Shown in pieces: positions 48,528 through 58,849 of a stretch of DNA of 64,000 nucleotides. This DNA is from Siphonodentalium dalli. Taxonomy: Eukaryota > Mollusca > Scaphopoda > Gadilida > Siphonodentaliidae. The notes under the pieces are model-generated. The model did no database searches, was not told where the DNA came from, and saw only the letters and a program-made list of their open reading frames with translations. The stretch is taken from contig CP136062.1 of the NCBI GenBank assembly GCA_032622095.1, forward strand, positions 131,023,282 through 131,087,281. The letters run 5' to 3'. The stretch's first letter is position 1. Every line of letters begins with the position of its first letter. Position numbers and translations under genes: made by a program.

Positions 48528-49728
48528 CACTGCCCTTGTTGTGGCTATAGATAGACCGGAAAAGATAAATACATTTGGAGATTTGGCCGATGTATTCTCA
48601 GTGTGCGTGTTGAAGAAGGGCGAAGGCTATGTCTGGATTGATGTATTGTTCGACAGATACTCGGATAAATCTATCAAGACTGCCACCAGATCGAGAAGAA
48701 GTCGCAATGTACCATTGATCCGAAGGACAATAACAAATCGTGATGTTCCCATCCCACAAAATTAAAAAAGTTTAATTTTGTTGTCTGACAACAAGTCCGA
48801 TTTGAATGGTTCCTTGTCTCGAGAACTTGTTACCAAACCGAAAAAAGAAGGTGTTACTGTTGTTGTTGCAGGGGGGTCCCCGAAGATTGCAGAGTAGATT
48901 GTTCGGTATATGGAACAGACTTGAAAGGGTTAGAGTCTAATCACGAAGAGGCTGACACCAGACTTATCCTTCATTCACTTGATACCAGCATGGGGTGCAA
49001 TCTGAAACAAGTTATTGTGGTAAGTATGGAGGTCGATGTTCTAATGGTATTGCTTGGTTACCTAGACAAAGTTCCTGCATATTGTGATGTGTTCATGATG
49101 GCTGGAACGTTCAAAAACCCTAAAATTATACCCATCAGTGGTGCTGCCACCCAAATACCGAGCGACGCTCTGAACTATATTCTTGCGTTTCATGCTTTAA
49201 CGGGGTGTGATTCAACTTCGTTCATATGGGGTGTCTAAACGATATGCATGGAAGATTTACCTGGAATGTTGTGAACTCTTAACGGGTATAGGTAATATTG
49301 CAATATTCACTGAAACAATTGAAAGTGCTGAACATTTTGTATGCAAGTTGTATGGAGTTTCAGATGCAAAACTCAACAATGCAAGATTCAGGATGTTCCC
49401 TCGGACTGAATCTCCTGAAAAACTTCCACCAACCAGTGACTCATTTCATTACCGGTACCACCTTTTGAGAACAAACTACCAGGTTTTAGTTTGGAAACAA
49501 GCAACCATTCATGTGCAAACATTACCGGATCCTTCAACAATGAGATGGAAAGAAGAAAATGGTCGATTGGATCCAACCATGTCACTAGAAACCATTCCAA
49601 AATCATGTCTCGAAATAATCAAATATGGGTTCAAGAAGGGGTGTGTAACTGCAATGTGTACATGCAGAAAATCAGAGTTACCCTGCACACCACTCTGCAA
49701 TTGTGGAACTGACTGCAATAATAAATAA
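48528..49728 (+). pseudogene. Broken gene copy 2: same protein family, opposite arm
   Basis: Begins with a segment missing from copy 1 (FGDLADVFSVCVLKKGEGY, VLFDRYSDKSIKTATR, RRTITNRDVPIPQN). It continues DLNGSLSRELVTK, HEEADTRLILHSLD, SMEVDVLMVLLGY, YILAFHALTGCDSTSF, AWKIYLECCELLTG and the Cys-rich end KGCVTAMCTCRKSELPC. A one-base loss in the G-run near 48875 and another break near 49228 disrupt the frame. The aspartate before VDV is glutamate here (SMEVDV). The N-terminal block present in copy 1 is absent. Together the two copies span more of the family than either does. Confidence 0.65.
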
Positions 49729-50735
49729 GGATTTTTTTGGACCATTTTTCGCTATAGGATGGCAAATTGTGTCGCATTGGGTAATGATGAACCTGTTTCA
49801 TAATATTACGGATGATTTTCGAATTTTAACTGATTATTATATCGGCCATTTTGAATTGTCATTTTAGGTCAGAAATAATTATTGGTCGAGTTGCCAACAT
49901 TGTTTTTATTTTGGAATCAGATTACAAATTACATTTAGACACAACTGTCTCAACCATTTGAAGGATACATTTCCGGAATACTTCACTTTCTGCCATTTAA
50001 GAGGCAATGATTTATAAAATTCGCGTTTTTTGTCATTTTTGGGCATAAATTAGGTTAAATGTCAAATATGTTCACTTTAAATTACCACATATGTTCTGTG
50101 TATAGTGTCTCTTGTCACAATTCGTTCGAAAGTACGGAAATGCATAATATTCAAACGTCTTAGAACAACATATAACAGTAAACGAAAATCTAGACTTTAT
50201 TCTGATGGCGGCCATTTTGAATTGTCATTTTAGGTCAGAAATAATTATTTGTCGAGTTGCCAACATTGTTTTCTGGAATCAGAATACAAATTACATTTAG
50301 ACACAACTGTCTCAACCATTTGAAGAATATATTTCCGGAATACTTCACTTTCTGCCATTTAAGAGGCAATAATTTATAAAATTCGCGTTTTTTGTCATTT
50401 TTGGGCATAAATTAGGTTAAATGTCAAACATGTTCACTTTAAATTACCACATATGTTCTGTATTTAGTGTCTCTTGTCACAATTCGTTCGATATTACGGA
50501 AATGCATAATATTCAAACGTCTTAGAACAACATATAATAGTAAACGAAAATCTAGACTTTGTTCTGATGGCGGCCATTTTGAATTGTCATTTTGGGTCAG
50601 AAATAATAATTTGTCGACTTGCCAACATTGGTTTTTGCAATCAGCATAAAAAAATACCTTTAGAAACAATTCTCAAAAGCTTCTGAAAGAAAAATGCCCG
50701 CACCTTTCACATTTATTCCATTTCGAACCTGACTA

Positions 50736-51083
50736 AAAGGTAAGAACGTGCATGGGAGTGTTCCCGATATGCAATATAGTCCACACGTGCACATGGGTGC
50801 AAGTCAACTATCGTGGATACAACTTAGCCCTTGATCGTCTCAATAACAAAGTATGCATGGTCCTCTCGATCATAGCCACGAAATATGCCAATTGCGCTCA
50901 CAAACGTCATTATTTGTCGCATGCATGCAGGAGGGCTTCACCCCCTACCCCCATGCATTCTGAATACCAGTTAATAGGCTGGGGTGAATTATGCATACTG
51001 GTTAAGAAAATATAGAATACAAATCATGGTTATTTCATCCCAATATGATACTTTTCACACATTTGCTGAAATAATGCACATTA
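50736..51083. other. No gene recognised; small partial palindrome
   Basis: CCCATGCATTCTGAATACCAGTTAATAGGC resembles TGAATTATGCATACTGGTTAAG and later CTGAATACCGGTCA, GAATACCAGTTA at 51308-51355, so short diverged repeats flank the MITE. Confidence 0.4.
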
Positions 51084-51185
51084 ATCGACTCCATAACCAC
51101 AGCTTTCCGATGAATGGCAACAAGCCATATTTCCGACTAAATCCTGAACAGTTACCCATAATTCTGTTGTCGTTATGGAGTCGAT
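51084..51185. mobile_element. 102-bp MITE monomer
   Basis: Perfect 14-bp ends ATCGACTCCATAAC (51084-51097) and GTTATGGAGTCGAT (51172-51185), extended by CCACAG/CTGTTG. Internal text GATGAATGGCAACAAGCC and CCGACTAAATCCTGAAC identifies it as the single-copy form of the palindrome at 381-599. Confidence 0.8.
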
Positions 51186-51426
51186 GCATAACTTCAACAC
51201 ATCAAGATGTACGCGACTGAATTATACATCATGCAACATATGACATTTTGGCTAAGAAATAATCAAAATTTGATGCTATAAAAGCTAGGCACAACCCTTG
51301 TTGTTGAATCCTGAATACCGGTCAAAATGGGCATACGAATCCGGAATACCAGTTAGCAGAGGGGTATAATATATGGATCCTCGCAAGCTGCGTATACACT
51401 TCAAAATCACCCGAGTCCCGCGTACC

Positions 51427-52268
51427 ATAAATGAAAGTGTCAATGACACTGTAGCTCAACTTGGAAAGGGAATAATTTAATGTATTACAGTCAATGGAGC
51501 GATTAGGAATGTGGAAAGTTGAAAGTCTAATACTAGTTTATAGACATGAAGAGAAAAGTAAAATCCAAGATGGCTGCTGGTGGCCATTTTTTCGGCCGAA
51601 TGATCCCAAAATGAGTCGTTCCCATCTACATGTCATCGTTAACATCCATGACAAATTTTATGACGATCAGACTAAAGGTACGACCTGTTGCCCATGCTAA
51701 AGAATTTAGTCATACAAAGAGTAAAATCCAAGATGGCTGCTGGCGGCCATGTTTTTCGACCGAATGACCCTAAAATGACTCGTTCCCATCTACATGTCAT
51801 TATTAACATTCTTGACAAATTTTATGATGATCAGACTAAAAGTACGACCTGTAGCCCGTGCTAAAGAATTTAGTCATACAAAGAGTAAAATCCAAGATGG
51901 CTGCTGGCGGCCATGTTTTTGGGCCGAATGACCCCAAAATTACTCGTTCCCATCTACATGTCAATATTAACATCCATGACAAATTTCATGATGATCAGAA
52001 TAACAGTACGACCTGTAGCCCGTGCTAATGGATTGAATTTTGAAATCCAAGATGGCCGCTGGCGGCCATGTTTTTTTTACGAATGACCCCAAAATTAATC
52101 ATTCTGGTCTAAATGTTGATGTCAACATCTATGACAAATTTCATAATGATCCGACCAAAGGTACGACATGTAGCCTGCATTGTTGACGCCTTACGTACAC
52201 ACGCACACACGGACGACGGACGACAAAGCCATGGCAATAGCTCAAACTTTACAAAGTAAAGTTGAGCT
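51427..52268 (-). repeat. ~165-bp-unit family, inverted copy 1
   Basis: Read on the minus strand: terminal hairpin AGCTCAACTTTAC / GTAAAGTTTGAGCT (52238-52268), GTCGTCCGTC, then four units with CCATCTTGGAT(T/G)T at about 165-bp spacing. It ends with the segment ACAGTGTCATTGACACTTTC. Same element as 12097-13440. Confidence 0.8.
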
Positions 52269-52531
52269 GAAAGGAAGACACCCTCACGCAGTGCATCTGG
52301 TGTCTATACATGTATGGATCTATAGCATTCTGGTTCCAAACAAATCGATTGTTGACCTATTTTCTTTCACGCAAGCGTTCATAAATTGAATGGATTTATT
52401 GCCGTGTGGGCTGCGGTTACACTTAATCATGTTTAGGCACAGCAACAAGTTTACATCGAATTGGAGGATTCCAAGCCAGCAAGAAATATCCGAAATGACC
52501 ATTACAAAATAAGCTACAAGCGTGTCATCGA

Positions 52532-53088
52532 CCGGGCTCGCGCTGCCACTTGCCAAATTTGCCAATGGCAAAAAATATTTTCATTTGGCAAAAGTTTTGG
52601 CAAGTTACTTTTTAATTGCTCAATAAAGTTGAAAATTATCGGTCAATCAATACCATTCATTTCAGGAAACTATTACAAGAGAATCTTATTAGTGGTGTTT
52701 ATACGGTTTCGGAAAAGTTAACACCTCCTATAAGATGCAGTTAATCTGGTAACATTATTATCAATTGGTGGAGGGATTACCAATATTTAGTGTGATTGTG
52801 GTGTTTACATAGCTAATGCTCTTGTGATGTTCACTTCTGATGAAGCAACTCTTTTATCATTTTATTGTTCGGTGATTGTTATGTGATCATAATTATTAAC
52901 TAACTCCTTTCCTATCGATATCAAACGTCGTTCAAACCGCGAGTGTCGAAATATAAAACTTAATCAAGGTTGCATAAAATGATACTATCAGGGATAAAAT
53001 TTGGCAAATTCTAATATAATTTGGCAAAACATAGTTTCACTTGGCAAATTATTTGGCAAAAGTAAATTTCGATCCAGCGCGGACCCTA
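52532..53088. mobile_element. Possible hAT-like element with TTGGCAAA iterons
   Basis: Ends CCGGGCTCGCGCTG and CAGCGCGGACCCTA are imperfect inverted repeats of CAGGG type. TTGGCAAA or its complement occurs about nine times, five at the left (52549-52605) and four at the right (52998-53060). The 557 bp hold no transposase. GTCATCGA before the left end resembles TTATCGAC beyond the right end but is offset, so no clean target duplication. Confidence 0.5.
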
Positions 53089-53167
53089 GAACTTATCGAC
53101 TCCCCTCCATACTATCATATATGTTCATTATATTGTAATTATGTTGTTATGAATTATATGGATAAAA

Positions 53168-53241
53168 TACTGTTTCTACCAAACAGTTATCTCTACCAAA
53201 CAGTTATCTCTACCAAACAGTTATCTCTACCAAACAGTTAT
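53168..53241 (+). repeat. 17-bp tandem repeat, four units
   Basis: CTACCAAACAGTTATCT repeated four times without change, the first preceded by TGTTT. Confidence 0.95.
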
Positions 53242-53719
53242 CGGGAACACTCACATTTTGAGGCAGGGAAATATTTAATCTCTAATATTATCTGAAGTTA
53301 TTCTCTCGTGTTTCATTGCATTGCCAATTGTGTGGGGGGGGGGGGGGGGGGGTATAGAACTCAAACTTTTACCGCCTTAGAAGTGTAGAAGTTTCCTAGT
53401 ATTTACCCCAGGTTTCAAACCAAATGCCTGTGTTCTCCAATCTTGCGACGAATATTGTAATTCGTATTTCAGGACATATGTATACCAAAGGCAACTTCAT
53501 TGTCATTTCTTAAATCAATTATATTGGCCTACGTTTTCAAAGTTATATCGATCGATTTTCATAAAAAGAAAAACATGCTTTATCCAACATCTCAAAGAAC
53601 AAAGAAGCCCCAGCTCTTACCGGAACCATTGCAAGCAACACATATTCTAAGAAACCTGTTTTGAAGGCACGTTTTCATTTTTCACAAAAAAGAGTAACAT
53701 CTGGTTTTAGGTATATTTC
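53242..53719. other. No gene recognised; G-run
   Basis: Contains an uninterrupted G-run of about 18 at 53333-53352. Nothing else identified. Confidence 0.5.
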
Positions 53720-53920
53720 ACTTAAAGGTACACAATCCGATTCGGTGGTCCCGTATCATCAGATTCCAACAACAAAACAAACAACATTTCATAAAAAGAC
53801 GCTTTTTATCAGAATCGATTAATTACCAAAAAAATAATTCTAACCACTGTCAACTCAAGTATAAAAAATTCCAAAACGTGTTATATATTAACATTTTGTT
53901 CAACGAAATTTGGTATCGAG
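53720..53920 (+). repeat. ~450-bp dispersed repeat, copy 3 (left half)
   Basis: AAAGGTACACAATCCGATTCGG, TATCAGAATCGATTAATTA, AACCACTGTCAACT and TTTTGTTCAACGAAATTTGG match 38690 and 46000. Homology fades after 53920. The 184-residue minus-strand ORF (53850-54404) overlaps it and has no recognisable domain. Confidence 0.65.
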
Positions 53921-54499
53921 AGTATGTTGGTCGGGCTCGTCGAATATTCCAGCTATAGGTGAACAATAACAGATTACACAAATCGATATCTGATATGTCG
54001 AGAAATCGGGCCATTTTCCTGTAACCAATAGCACAGAGTTGGCCTTCACTGAAAACGAAAATCCTGTTACGTATCCAAAGTTTCCATGTAAACAATACAT
54101 TAAACGATTGTATCATCACAATACCTGTTTCTATCACGGTAAATGATATATCATTTTGAAGACAGATTAATCGCGGACATGTCAAATGATTACTCACATT
54201 TTGAATGCCCGGGCTCCACGTATATATATGTAGTACGTCTTTTGAATGAAAGTCCGTTACAATATAGAAGGGCAAAGGGACGAGACTCGATCCAAAACAG
54301 CTCCATCCCAACGATATCCCAAGCTGTTGTGGACCGAGAGATTGGTCTACCGATGAGGTAGACCCGAAAATGATGGCCTCAAAGCTAATTAGTTTTGATT
54401 TCATTAGTATATATATATATATTACAATTCAATAATATGACGAGTGCCAGAGTGAATCGTTGAGCTTATTTTTTTAGCTGGGATCCGTTCTACTTGCTT

Positions 54500-54850
54500 T
54501 AAAAGACCACTGAATTTTCGAACCCCCAGATCACATTATATTAAATATATGCCATACTATATACCATTCGAAAGAGGAAGCTCCAAAACATTGCATGTAT
54601 TATCAACATATCTGGTGTAATAAACTGTGCTTTAAACATGCTGTTTCTGTTGAGGTACCGACGTGTTTTTGTTCCTAAGTTTTATCTGGTTTGCACTGCA
54701 AAGTCTATAAATTTCACTGGAAGGGGAATAACTCTATATCTTAGTTCGAATTATGTTGCATTCTGGGAACGAGACGGGGGGGGGGGGGGAATGTTACTAT
54801 GATTTAAGCTATTTTCTATAACTCTATGCGCGCCTCCTGAAACACAGACG
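54500..54850 (+). repeat. ~370-bp dispersed repeat, copy 2
   Basis: Direct counterpart of 37680-38050 with a longer G-run (G12) after CGAGACGG. Confidence 0.75.
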
Positions 54851-55199
54851 CTAAGGGTGGATACACACGTGCATGTAATCTCTGTAATTATCGTGCATTT
54901 GGCGTTTTATATGGATCATACAGACAATGTAATATGTGTCAACTGACAACCCAATCATTGCCGACGTGCTGACCGCAATGAGTTCTAGTTCCAATTAAGT
55001 CGGAATGTAGAGAAGCCGATATCTTGGACCCAGGGATGTGGCTAGAGGGGGTTGTGGGGTGTCTCATCCCCCAACAGAGAGCTATATTTTCAATAGTTGG
55101 AAATTCCTAATTTCAGGTAAAAACAATTTATTGGGGGGAATTTATTGTTTTTCGACCAATATTTGCATATGTTCCTATTTTTGGTCAAAAATTTTGACA

Positions 55200-55655
55200 G
55201 AAATGGTCATCAGTTGGAAATTTTCCAACCTTAAGGAGGTGACAGGTTGGAAATTTCCAACACTTGGAAAGCTTGTGTCCTGGTCCCTCCCCCGTGGCCA
55301 GTCATTTTAGGTGTTAGGATTTTGCGATTTTCTTGTTCAGATTTCAAAATTTTCGCACACCGGGCCGAACCATGGTCGGCCCGGTGTGTCATTGCCCCAT
55401 CCACATGGCAAAGACAAAACTGCTAATTAGTTTAGCAAAACAATATTTTACTACATTTGGTCAAACTTGTAGACATAAATGGCCATCGGTTGAAGAATTT
55501 TCCAACCTGAGGGGGAGCATGAGGTTTGAAATTTCCAACACTAGGAAAGCTTCAGTTGAGGCCAGTCTAGATGCTAGGATTTGCGATTTTCATGTATAGT
55601 TTTCAAAATTTTCTCACACCGGGCCGAACAACCATGGTCGGCCCGGTGTTTCCTG
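55200..55655 (+). repeat. Two-unit tandem repeat with a GC-rich hairpin
   Basis: Each unit holds TTGGAAATTTTCCAACC-like palindromic text, GGAAAGCTT, TTGCGATTTTC, then a hairpin CACACCGGGCCGA / TCGGCCCGGTGTG (55356-55388; second 55614-55648 with a longer loop). Both loops contain the palindrome CCATGG. Confidence 0.75.
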
Positions 55656-55794
55656 GTCTGTTGTCGGTAGCTGTGTGCATTTGTCTGGAATTAGATCACT
55701 AGTTGTTTTTTTGGGGGGCAATTTTCAGGTTAAAATATCTTAATGTTCTCATACTGGGAAAATAGAAGCATGGCTTATGAATATTAGGCCTGAG

Positions 55795-55965
55795 CATGAG
55801 GAACAAGGGGGGGGTTGCAAATGGAATTATGCAAAAAGTTGTGTAGGTGCGATTCCGACTCAAGGGGGGGGGGGGTGTAAATGGAAATTATGCAAAAAGT
55901 TGTGTTGGTGTGATTCCGACTCAAGGGGGGGGGGTGCAGTAGTTGGAAATTCCCAAGGTGGACAC
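55795..55965 (+). repeat. ~66-bp tandem repeat with G-runs
   Basis: Two units of TGCAAATGGAATTATGCAAA, AAAGTTGTGT(A/T)GGTG, GATTCCGACTCAAGG followed by runs of 9-12 G. Glycine/proline-rich ORFs here are artefacts. Confidence 0.85.
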
Positions 55966-56832
55966 CCCCCCCCCAGCGGAGACCATCTAGCCACATCCCT
56001 GCTTGGACAGAGTCGCCAGGTCACTTAAAATAATTGTTCGTGGGATAACCCATGGTGTACGTTCTATCTAAATAATTACCAGTCCTCTCTTGATATTTAT
56101 AGCAGTGGTGGATCAGGATTTCCCCGACGCAGGGGCTATATATGATCCCCGACTTGGGGCTATATATGATCCCGAAAGCTACCAGTCTGGGTGGCTAACT
56201 CTGAGCTATTTAAGTAAATATAATATATTGTACCTTCTTGCCCAGATTATTCCGACCGATACATTCAACTAAGTCCTTTAGCGATTTGAAGTTTTCGAGA
56301 CCACTCACTTGTCTGGCTTGTTAACAATGAACCGCTCGCGCGCAAGTGATTAATGTTGTCAACTATTGGTGTGGCCATGTAAAAATACATGTAATACATG
56401 TATTTTACATACAGGAATTACATGAATGTATGTATCCACCCTAATTCAGAAACAAATTAGGGTATACTTTCATCGTGCACTCTCTTGACAAACACGACAG
56501 ACTGATACTCATACTCGTGTGTATACTGTATATATCTATTCGGGGATCCAGGCCAATTTTAGGGGCACTGTATTCAAATGTTGTTGTAACTGGAGACCTG
56601 GAACCCTGAATTAATCTTTAACAGAAGAAATAACCGACTGTTTTTTCATCAAAGTTTGCTAAAACTCTCATATTTCACTACTATACATTTCAACATAACA
56701 ACTGTAGGATATATTACGTTACACTGGCTGTTTGATGTTGATGAACGAATCACGTGACATGCTGACATTGGTGATGTTCGATATGTTAGATAACCACTGT
56801 TTCTACTGAAGACACTCACACAGGTTATCCAC

Positions 56833-57229
56833 TAACCCTTTACCCAACAGAACGGCCCTGTGCCAATGCATTCTCTTATATATGCGAGTCGACCATAGGT
56901 CGCCTCGCATATATAAGAGAATGCATTGGCTTAACACATTAAAAATTATAAAATTGTTAAAGAATGTAAGAAAAAATGGTAAAAAGTGTTAAAAAAATAT
57001 TTTGTTTAGGCCAATGCATTCTCTTATATATGCGAGGCGACCTATGGTCGACTCGCATATATAAGAGAATGCATTAGCACAGGGCATAACTGTAACTATC
57101 ACAATGTGGTCAAGGAGCCGGTTCCAATGATATCCATATTTGTATGGTTCTATTGAGACAGACCGAAGATATTTTAGGCTGTTGAAGCTTTATTTGGCCG
57201 GTTTTGGCCGGTTTGTTGGGTAAAGGGTT
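56833..57229. mobile_element. 397-bp TIR element carrying two copies of one hairpin in opposite orientation
   Basis: Exact 17-bp ends TAACCCTTTACCCAACA (56833-56849) and its complement (57213-57229), bounded by TA within the repeat and AC on both outer sides. Hairpin 1 at about 56860-56932 and hairpin 2 at about 57009-57076 share CCAATGCATTCTCTTATATA arms. Their centres, GTCGACCATAGGTCGCC and GGCGACCTATGGTCGAC, are reverse complements, so the two hairpins are themselves inverted. No ORF. Confidence 0.8.
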
Positions 57230-57350
57230 AACTCCATATTTACACATATTGCTGATTACGCGGACAAAATTTGACCACGCAGTTCATTCACATGGACGTA
57301 GCAATAGGGTCATAACTTGGAGTGTCCAACTTCAAATTTCAAAATGTATC

Positions 57351-58136
57351 CCTTAAAGAGACGGGCGGCCTTCGTTGTAGGTTATAATTTAGAAATAACA
57401 TTATCAAATTGTGATCATTTCCTCAAGAACATACTAATAGTATAGCATAATGATGAAACGAATGCGATAATATTCACAAAACACGCTTTGTGTCAGAGAA
57501 AATACAGGTCGACTGTTATTTTGTTTCTCGCAAAAAGCGCAGTAGATTGTTTATAAGCAGAATCACGATATTGCGCCATTTCCTTCGCGCGCTTTAAATG
57601 TCGGTTGTAAAACCCCTAATTTGGTGCGCCTACAACTTACAACTCACAATACGACTCATAGTAATATTCCTTATGTGGTATGTATGACCATATATAGGTT
57701 AGGAGAAAATACTAACTGGGTTGAAAAATATTCATCTCTTTGCAAGAACAATTATATTATGTACACGTGTTCTGTCTGATCATTTCCCAAATCATGAAGT
57801 ATTGTGGATTAAATTGATTTTGAACTGACAGCGGGTCGATCAAAATAAAATTTGGTGTGATTTGAATGCGACTGTTGATTGCTCCAATAATTTTGATACG
57901 GTAGTTCCAAGTGTTTGTCGATAAACAATCGTAACGTATATACGTAACGTTTTTGATGTTTGTTTACATAACCAAGGGTACAAACGTGACAATAACATGC
58001 AATGTACGCGATATTTATTATTTGTATAAGAACAATATCTGTCTATTATATAATATTCTTTCTGTTTATGGCGGTTTTAGTGGATGTAACTATTTAAAAC
58101 CTATACCCACAGGGAAGGCCGCCCGTATCTTTAAAG
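57351..58136. mobile_element. TIR element, ACGGGCGGCC ends, copy 2
   Basis: Left end CCTTAAAGAGACGGGCGGCC and right end GGCCGCCCGTATCTTTAAAG are inverted repeats of 23 bp with two mismatches. Interior GTTTACATAACCAAGGGTAC and GACAATAACATGCAATG match 40856-41343. 786 bp, no transposase. Confidence 0.75.
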
Positions 58137-58387
58137 ACATAACAACCATTTCACGATTTGACAATGCAACGTTTTGAGTTTAAAATTCAATATTAATCCA
58201 AAAAAGGAAAATGTTCCATTCTTTGTCTACAAAATATATGTCTACAATAAATATTGTTTCAGACATGCATGAAATTTCCATCCATGCAAATTTTTCCCCA
58301 AGAGTTCCCTGTCCATAACCCCATATGGACACTTGCCTGCTATCCATATTCAATTTAGCTGTATTGTTGCTCCATTCGCTCGAATCA

Positions 58388-58666
58388 TCAGCTTGGTGCC
58401 ACTTTATTCGTGGAATTTTGTTTTAGAATTCCAGCAATTTTCTTGCCTTTGACATACTGATTTATCATTTTCGATTCGTCCTCAATGATATGTACTTTAG
58501 GCTTCGCGACTTCACGAGCTTTGGGTTCGAAAAATAGATCCATATTAATATCTTCACGAATTGTACTGTCGGACTGAACAGATTCCAATCCAGAGTCTGA
58601 TTCGGCTGTTTCCATAGCTGTCTTCGATTCGTCTTTGCCGTTCAAGAAATAACTCGGAGGTACATT
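58388..58666 (-). CDS. Likely terminal coding exon of an unidentified gene
   Basis: The best candidate for host coding sequence. On the minus strand a strong acceptor (pyrimidine-rich GCTTCTCTGTTTCAG) ends just before 58666, followed by 92 codons open in phase 0 and a stop at 58388-58390. The peptide runs NVPPSYFLNGKDES, TAESDSGLESVQSDS, EDINMDLFFEPKAREV, KPKVHIIEDESKMINQ, YVKGKKIAGILKQNSTN. It is hydrophilic, with an acidic serine-rich segment and a basic end, like a disordered C-terminal tail of a cytoplasmic or nuclear protein. Function unknown. Upstream exons would lie beyond 58.7 kb on the minus strand; I found none inside the window. A short single-exon gene starting at the Met at 58645 is the alternative. 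Confidence 0.5.
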   Translation of the reverse strand, partial: NVPPSYFLNGKDESKTAMETAESDSGLESVQSDSTIREDINMDLFFEPKAREVAKPKVHIIEDESKMINQYVKGKKIAGILKQNSTNKVAPS

Positions 58667-58849
58667 CTGAAACAGAGAAGCAAATTGTAAAATACAAGAT
58701 TTTATAGCAATAACACCTCAGTGGGCACCTGCAAACATATAGCATATAATATAAAACATATATGTACAATAATAGCATGAATTAAACAAAACCCCGACTC
58801 AGTCAAAATTTATATTCTGTATACTCACTCATATATATAAGTTGGGGAC

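Larger units (their letters stand above)
46469..50735. mobile_element. 4.27-kb palindromic transposon-like element
   Basis: Ends TAGTCAGGTTCGAAA (46469-46483) and its complement (50721-50735) are exact inverted repeats. The inverted similarity runs inward almost continuously to about 48540. In each arm, a non-coding outer part (46500-47470 and 49735-50710) contains three tandem copies of a ~370-bp unit (AACAATGTTGGCAACTCG, TGACAATTCAAAATGGCCG, TTCGAACGAATT). The inner part is one copy of a protein-coding gene, minus strand on the left and plus strand on the right, so both stop codons face outward. The arms differ by substitutions and by arm-specific deletions. No target duplication longer than A-tract is clear. 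Confidence 0.8.

Noticed and set aside
46469-50735. Assembly foldback artefact as the explanation for the big palindrome
   Set aside because: The arms differ by many substitutions and by different deletions in each arm, which a chimeric foldback read would not produce. Not fully excluded for the much more symmetric 381-599 palindrome.
53850-54404. 184-residue minus-strand ORF as a gene
   Set aside because: It overlaps the third copy of a dispersed repeat, has no recognisable domain and no splice context, and its composition looks like translated non-coding AT-rich DNA.
55777-56028. Glycine-rich ORF with G-runs
   Set aside because: Produced by the 66-bp tandem repeat with poly-G; the opposite strand gives an equally long proline-rich ORF.
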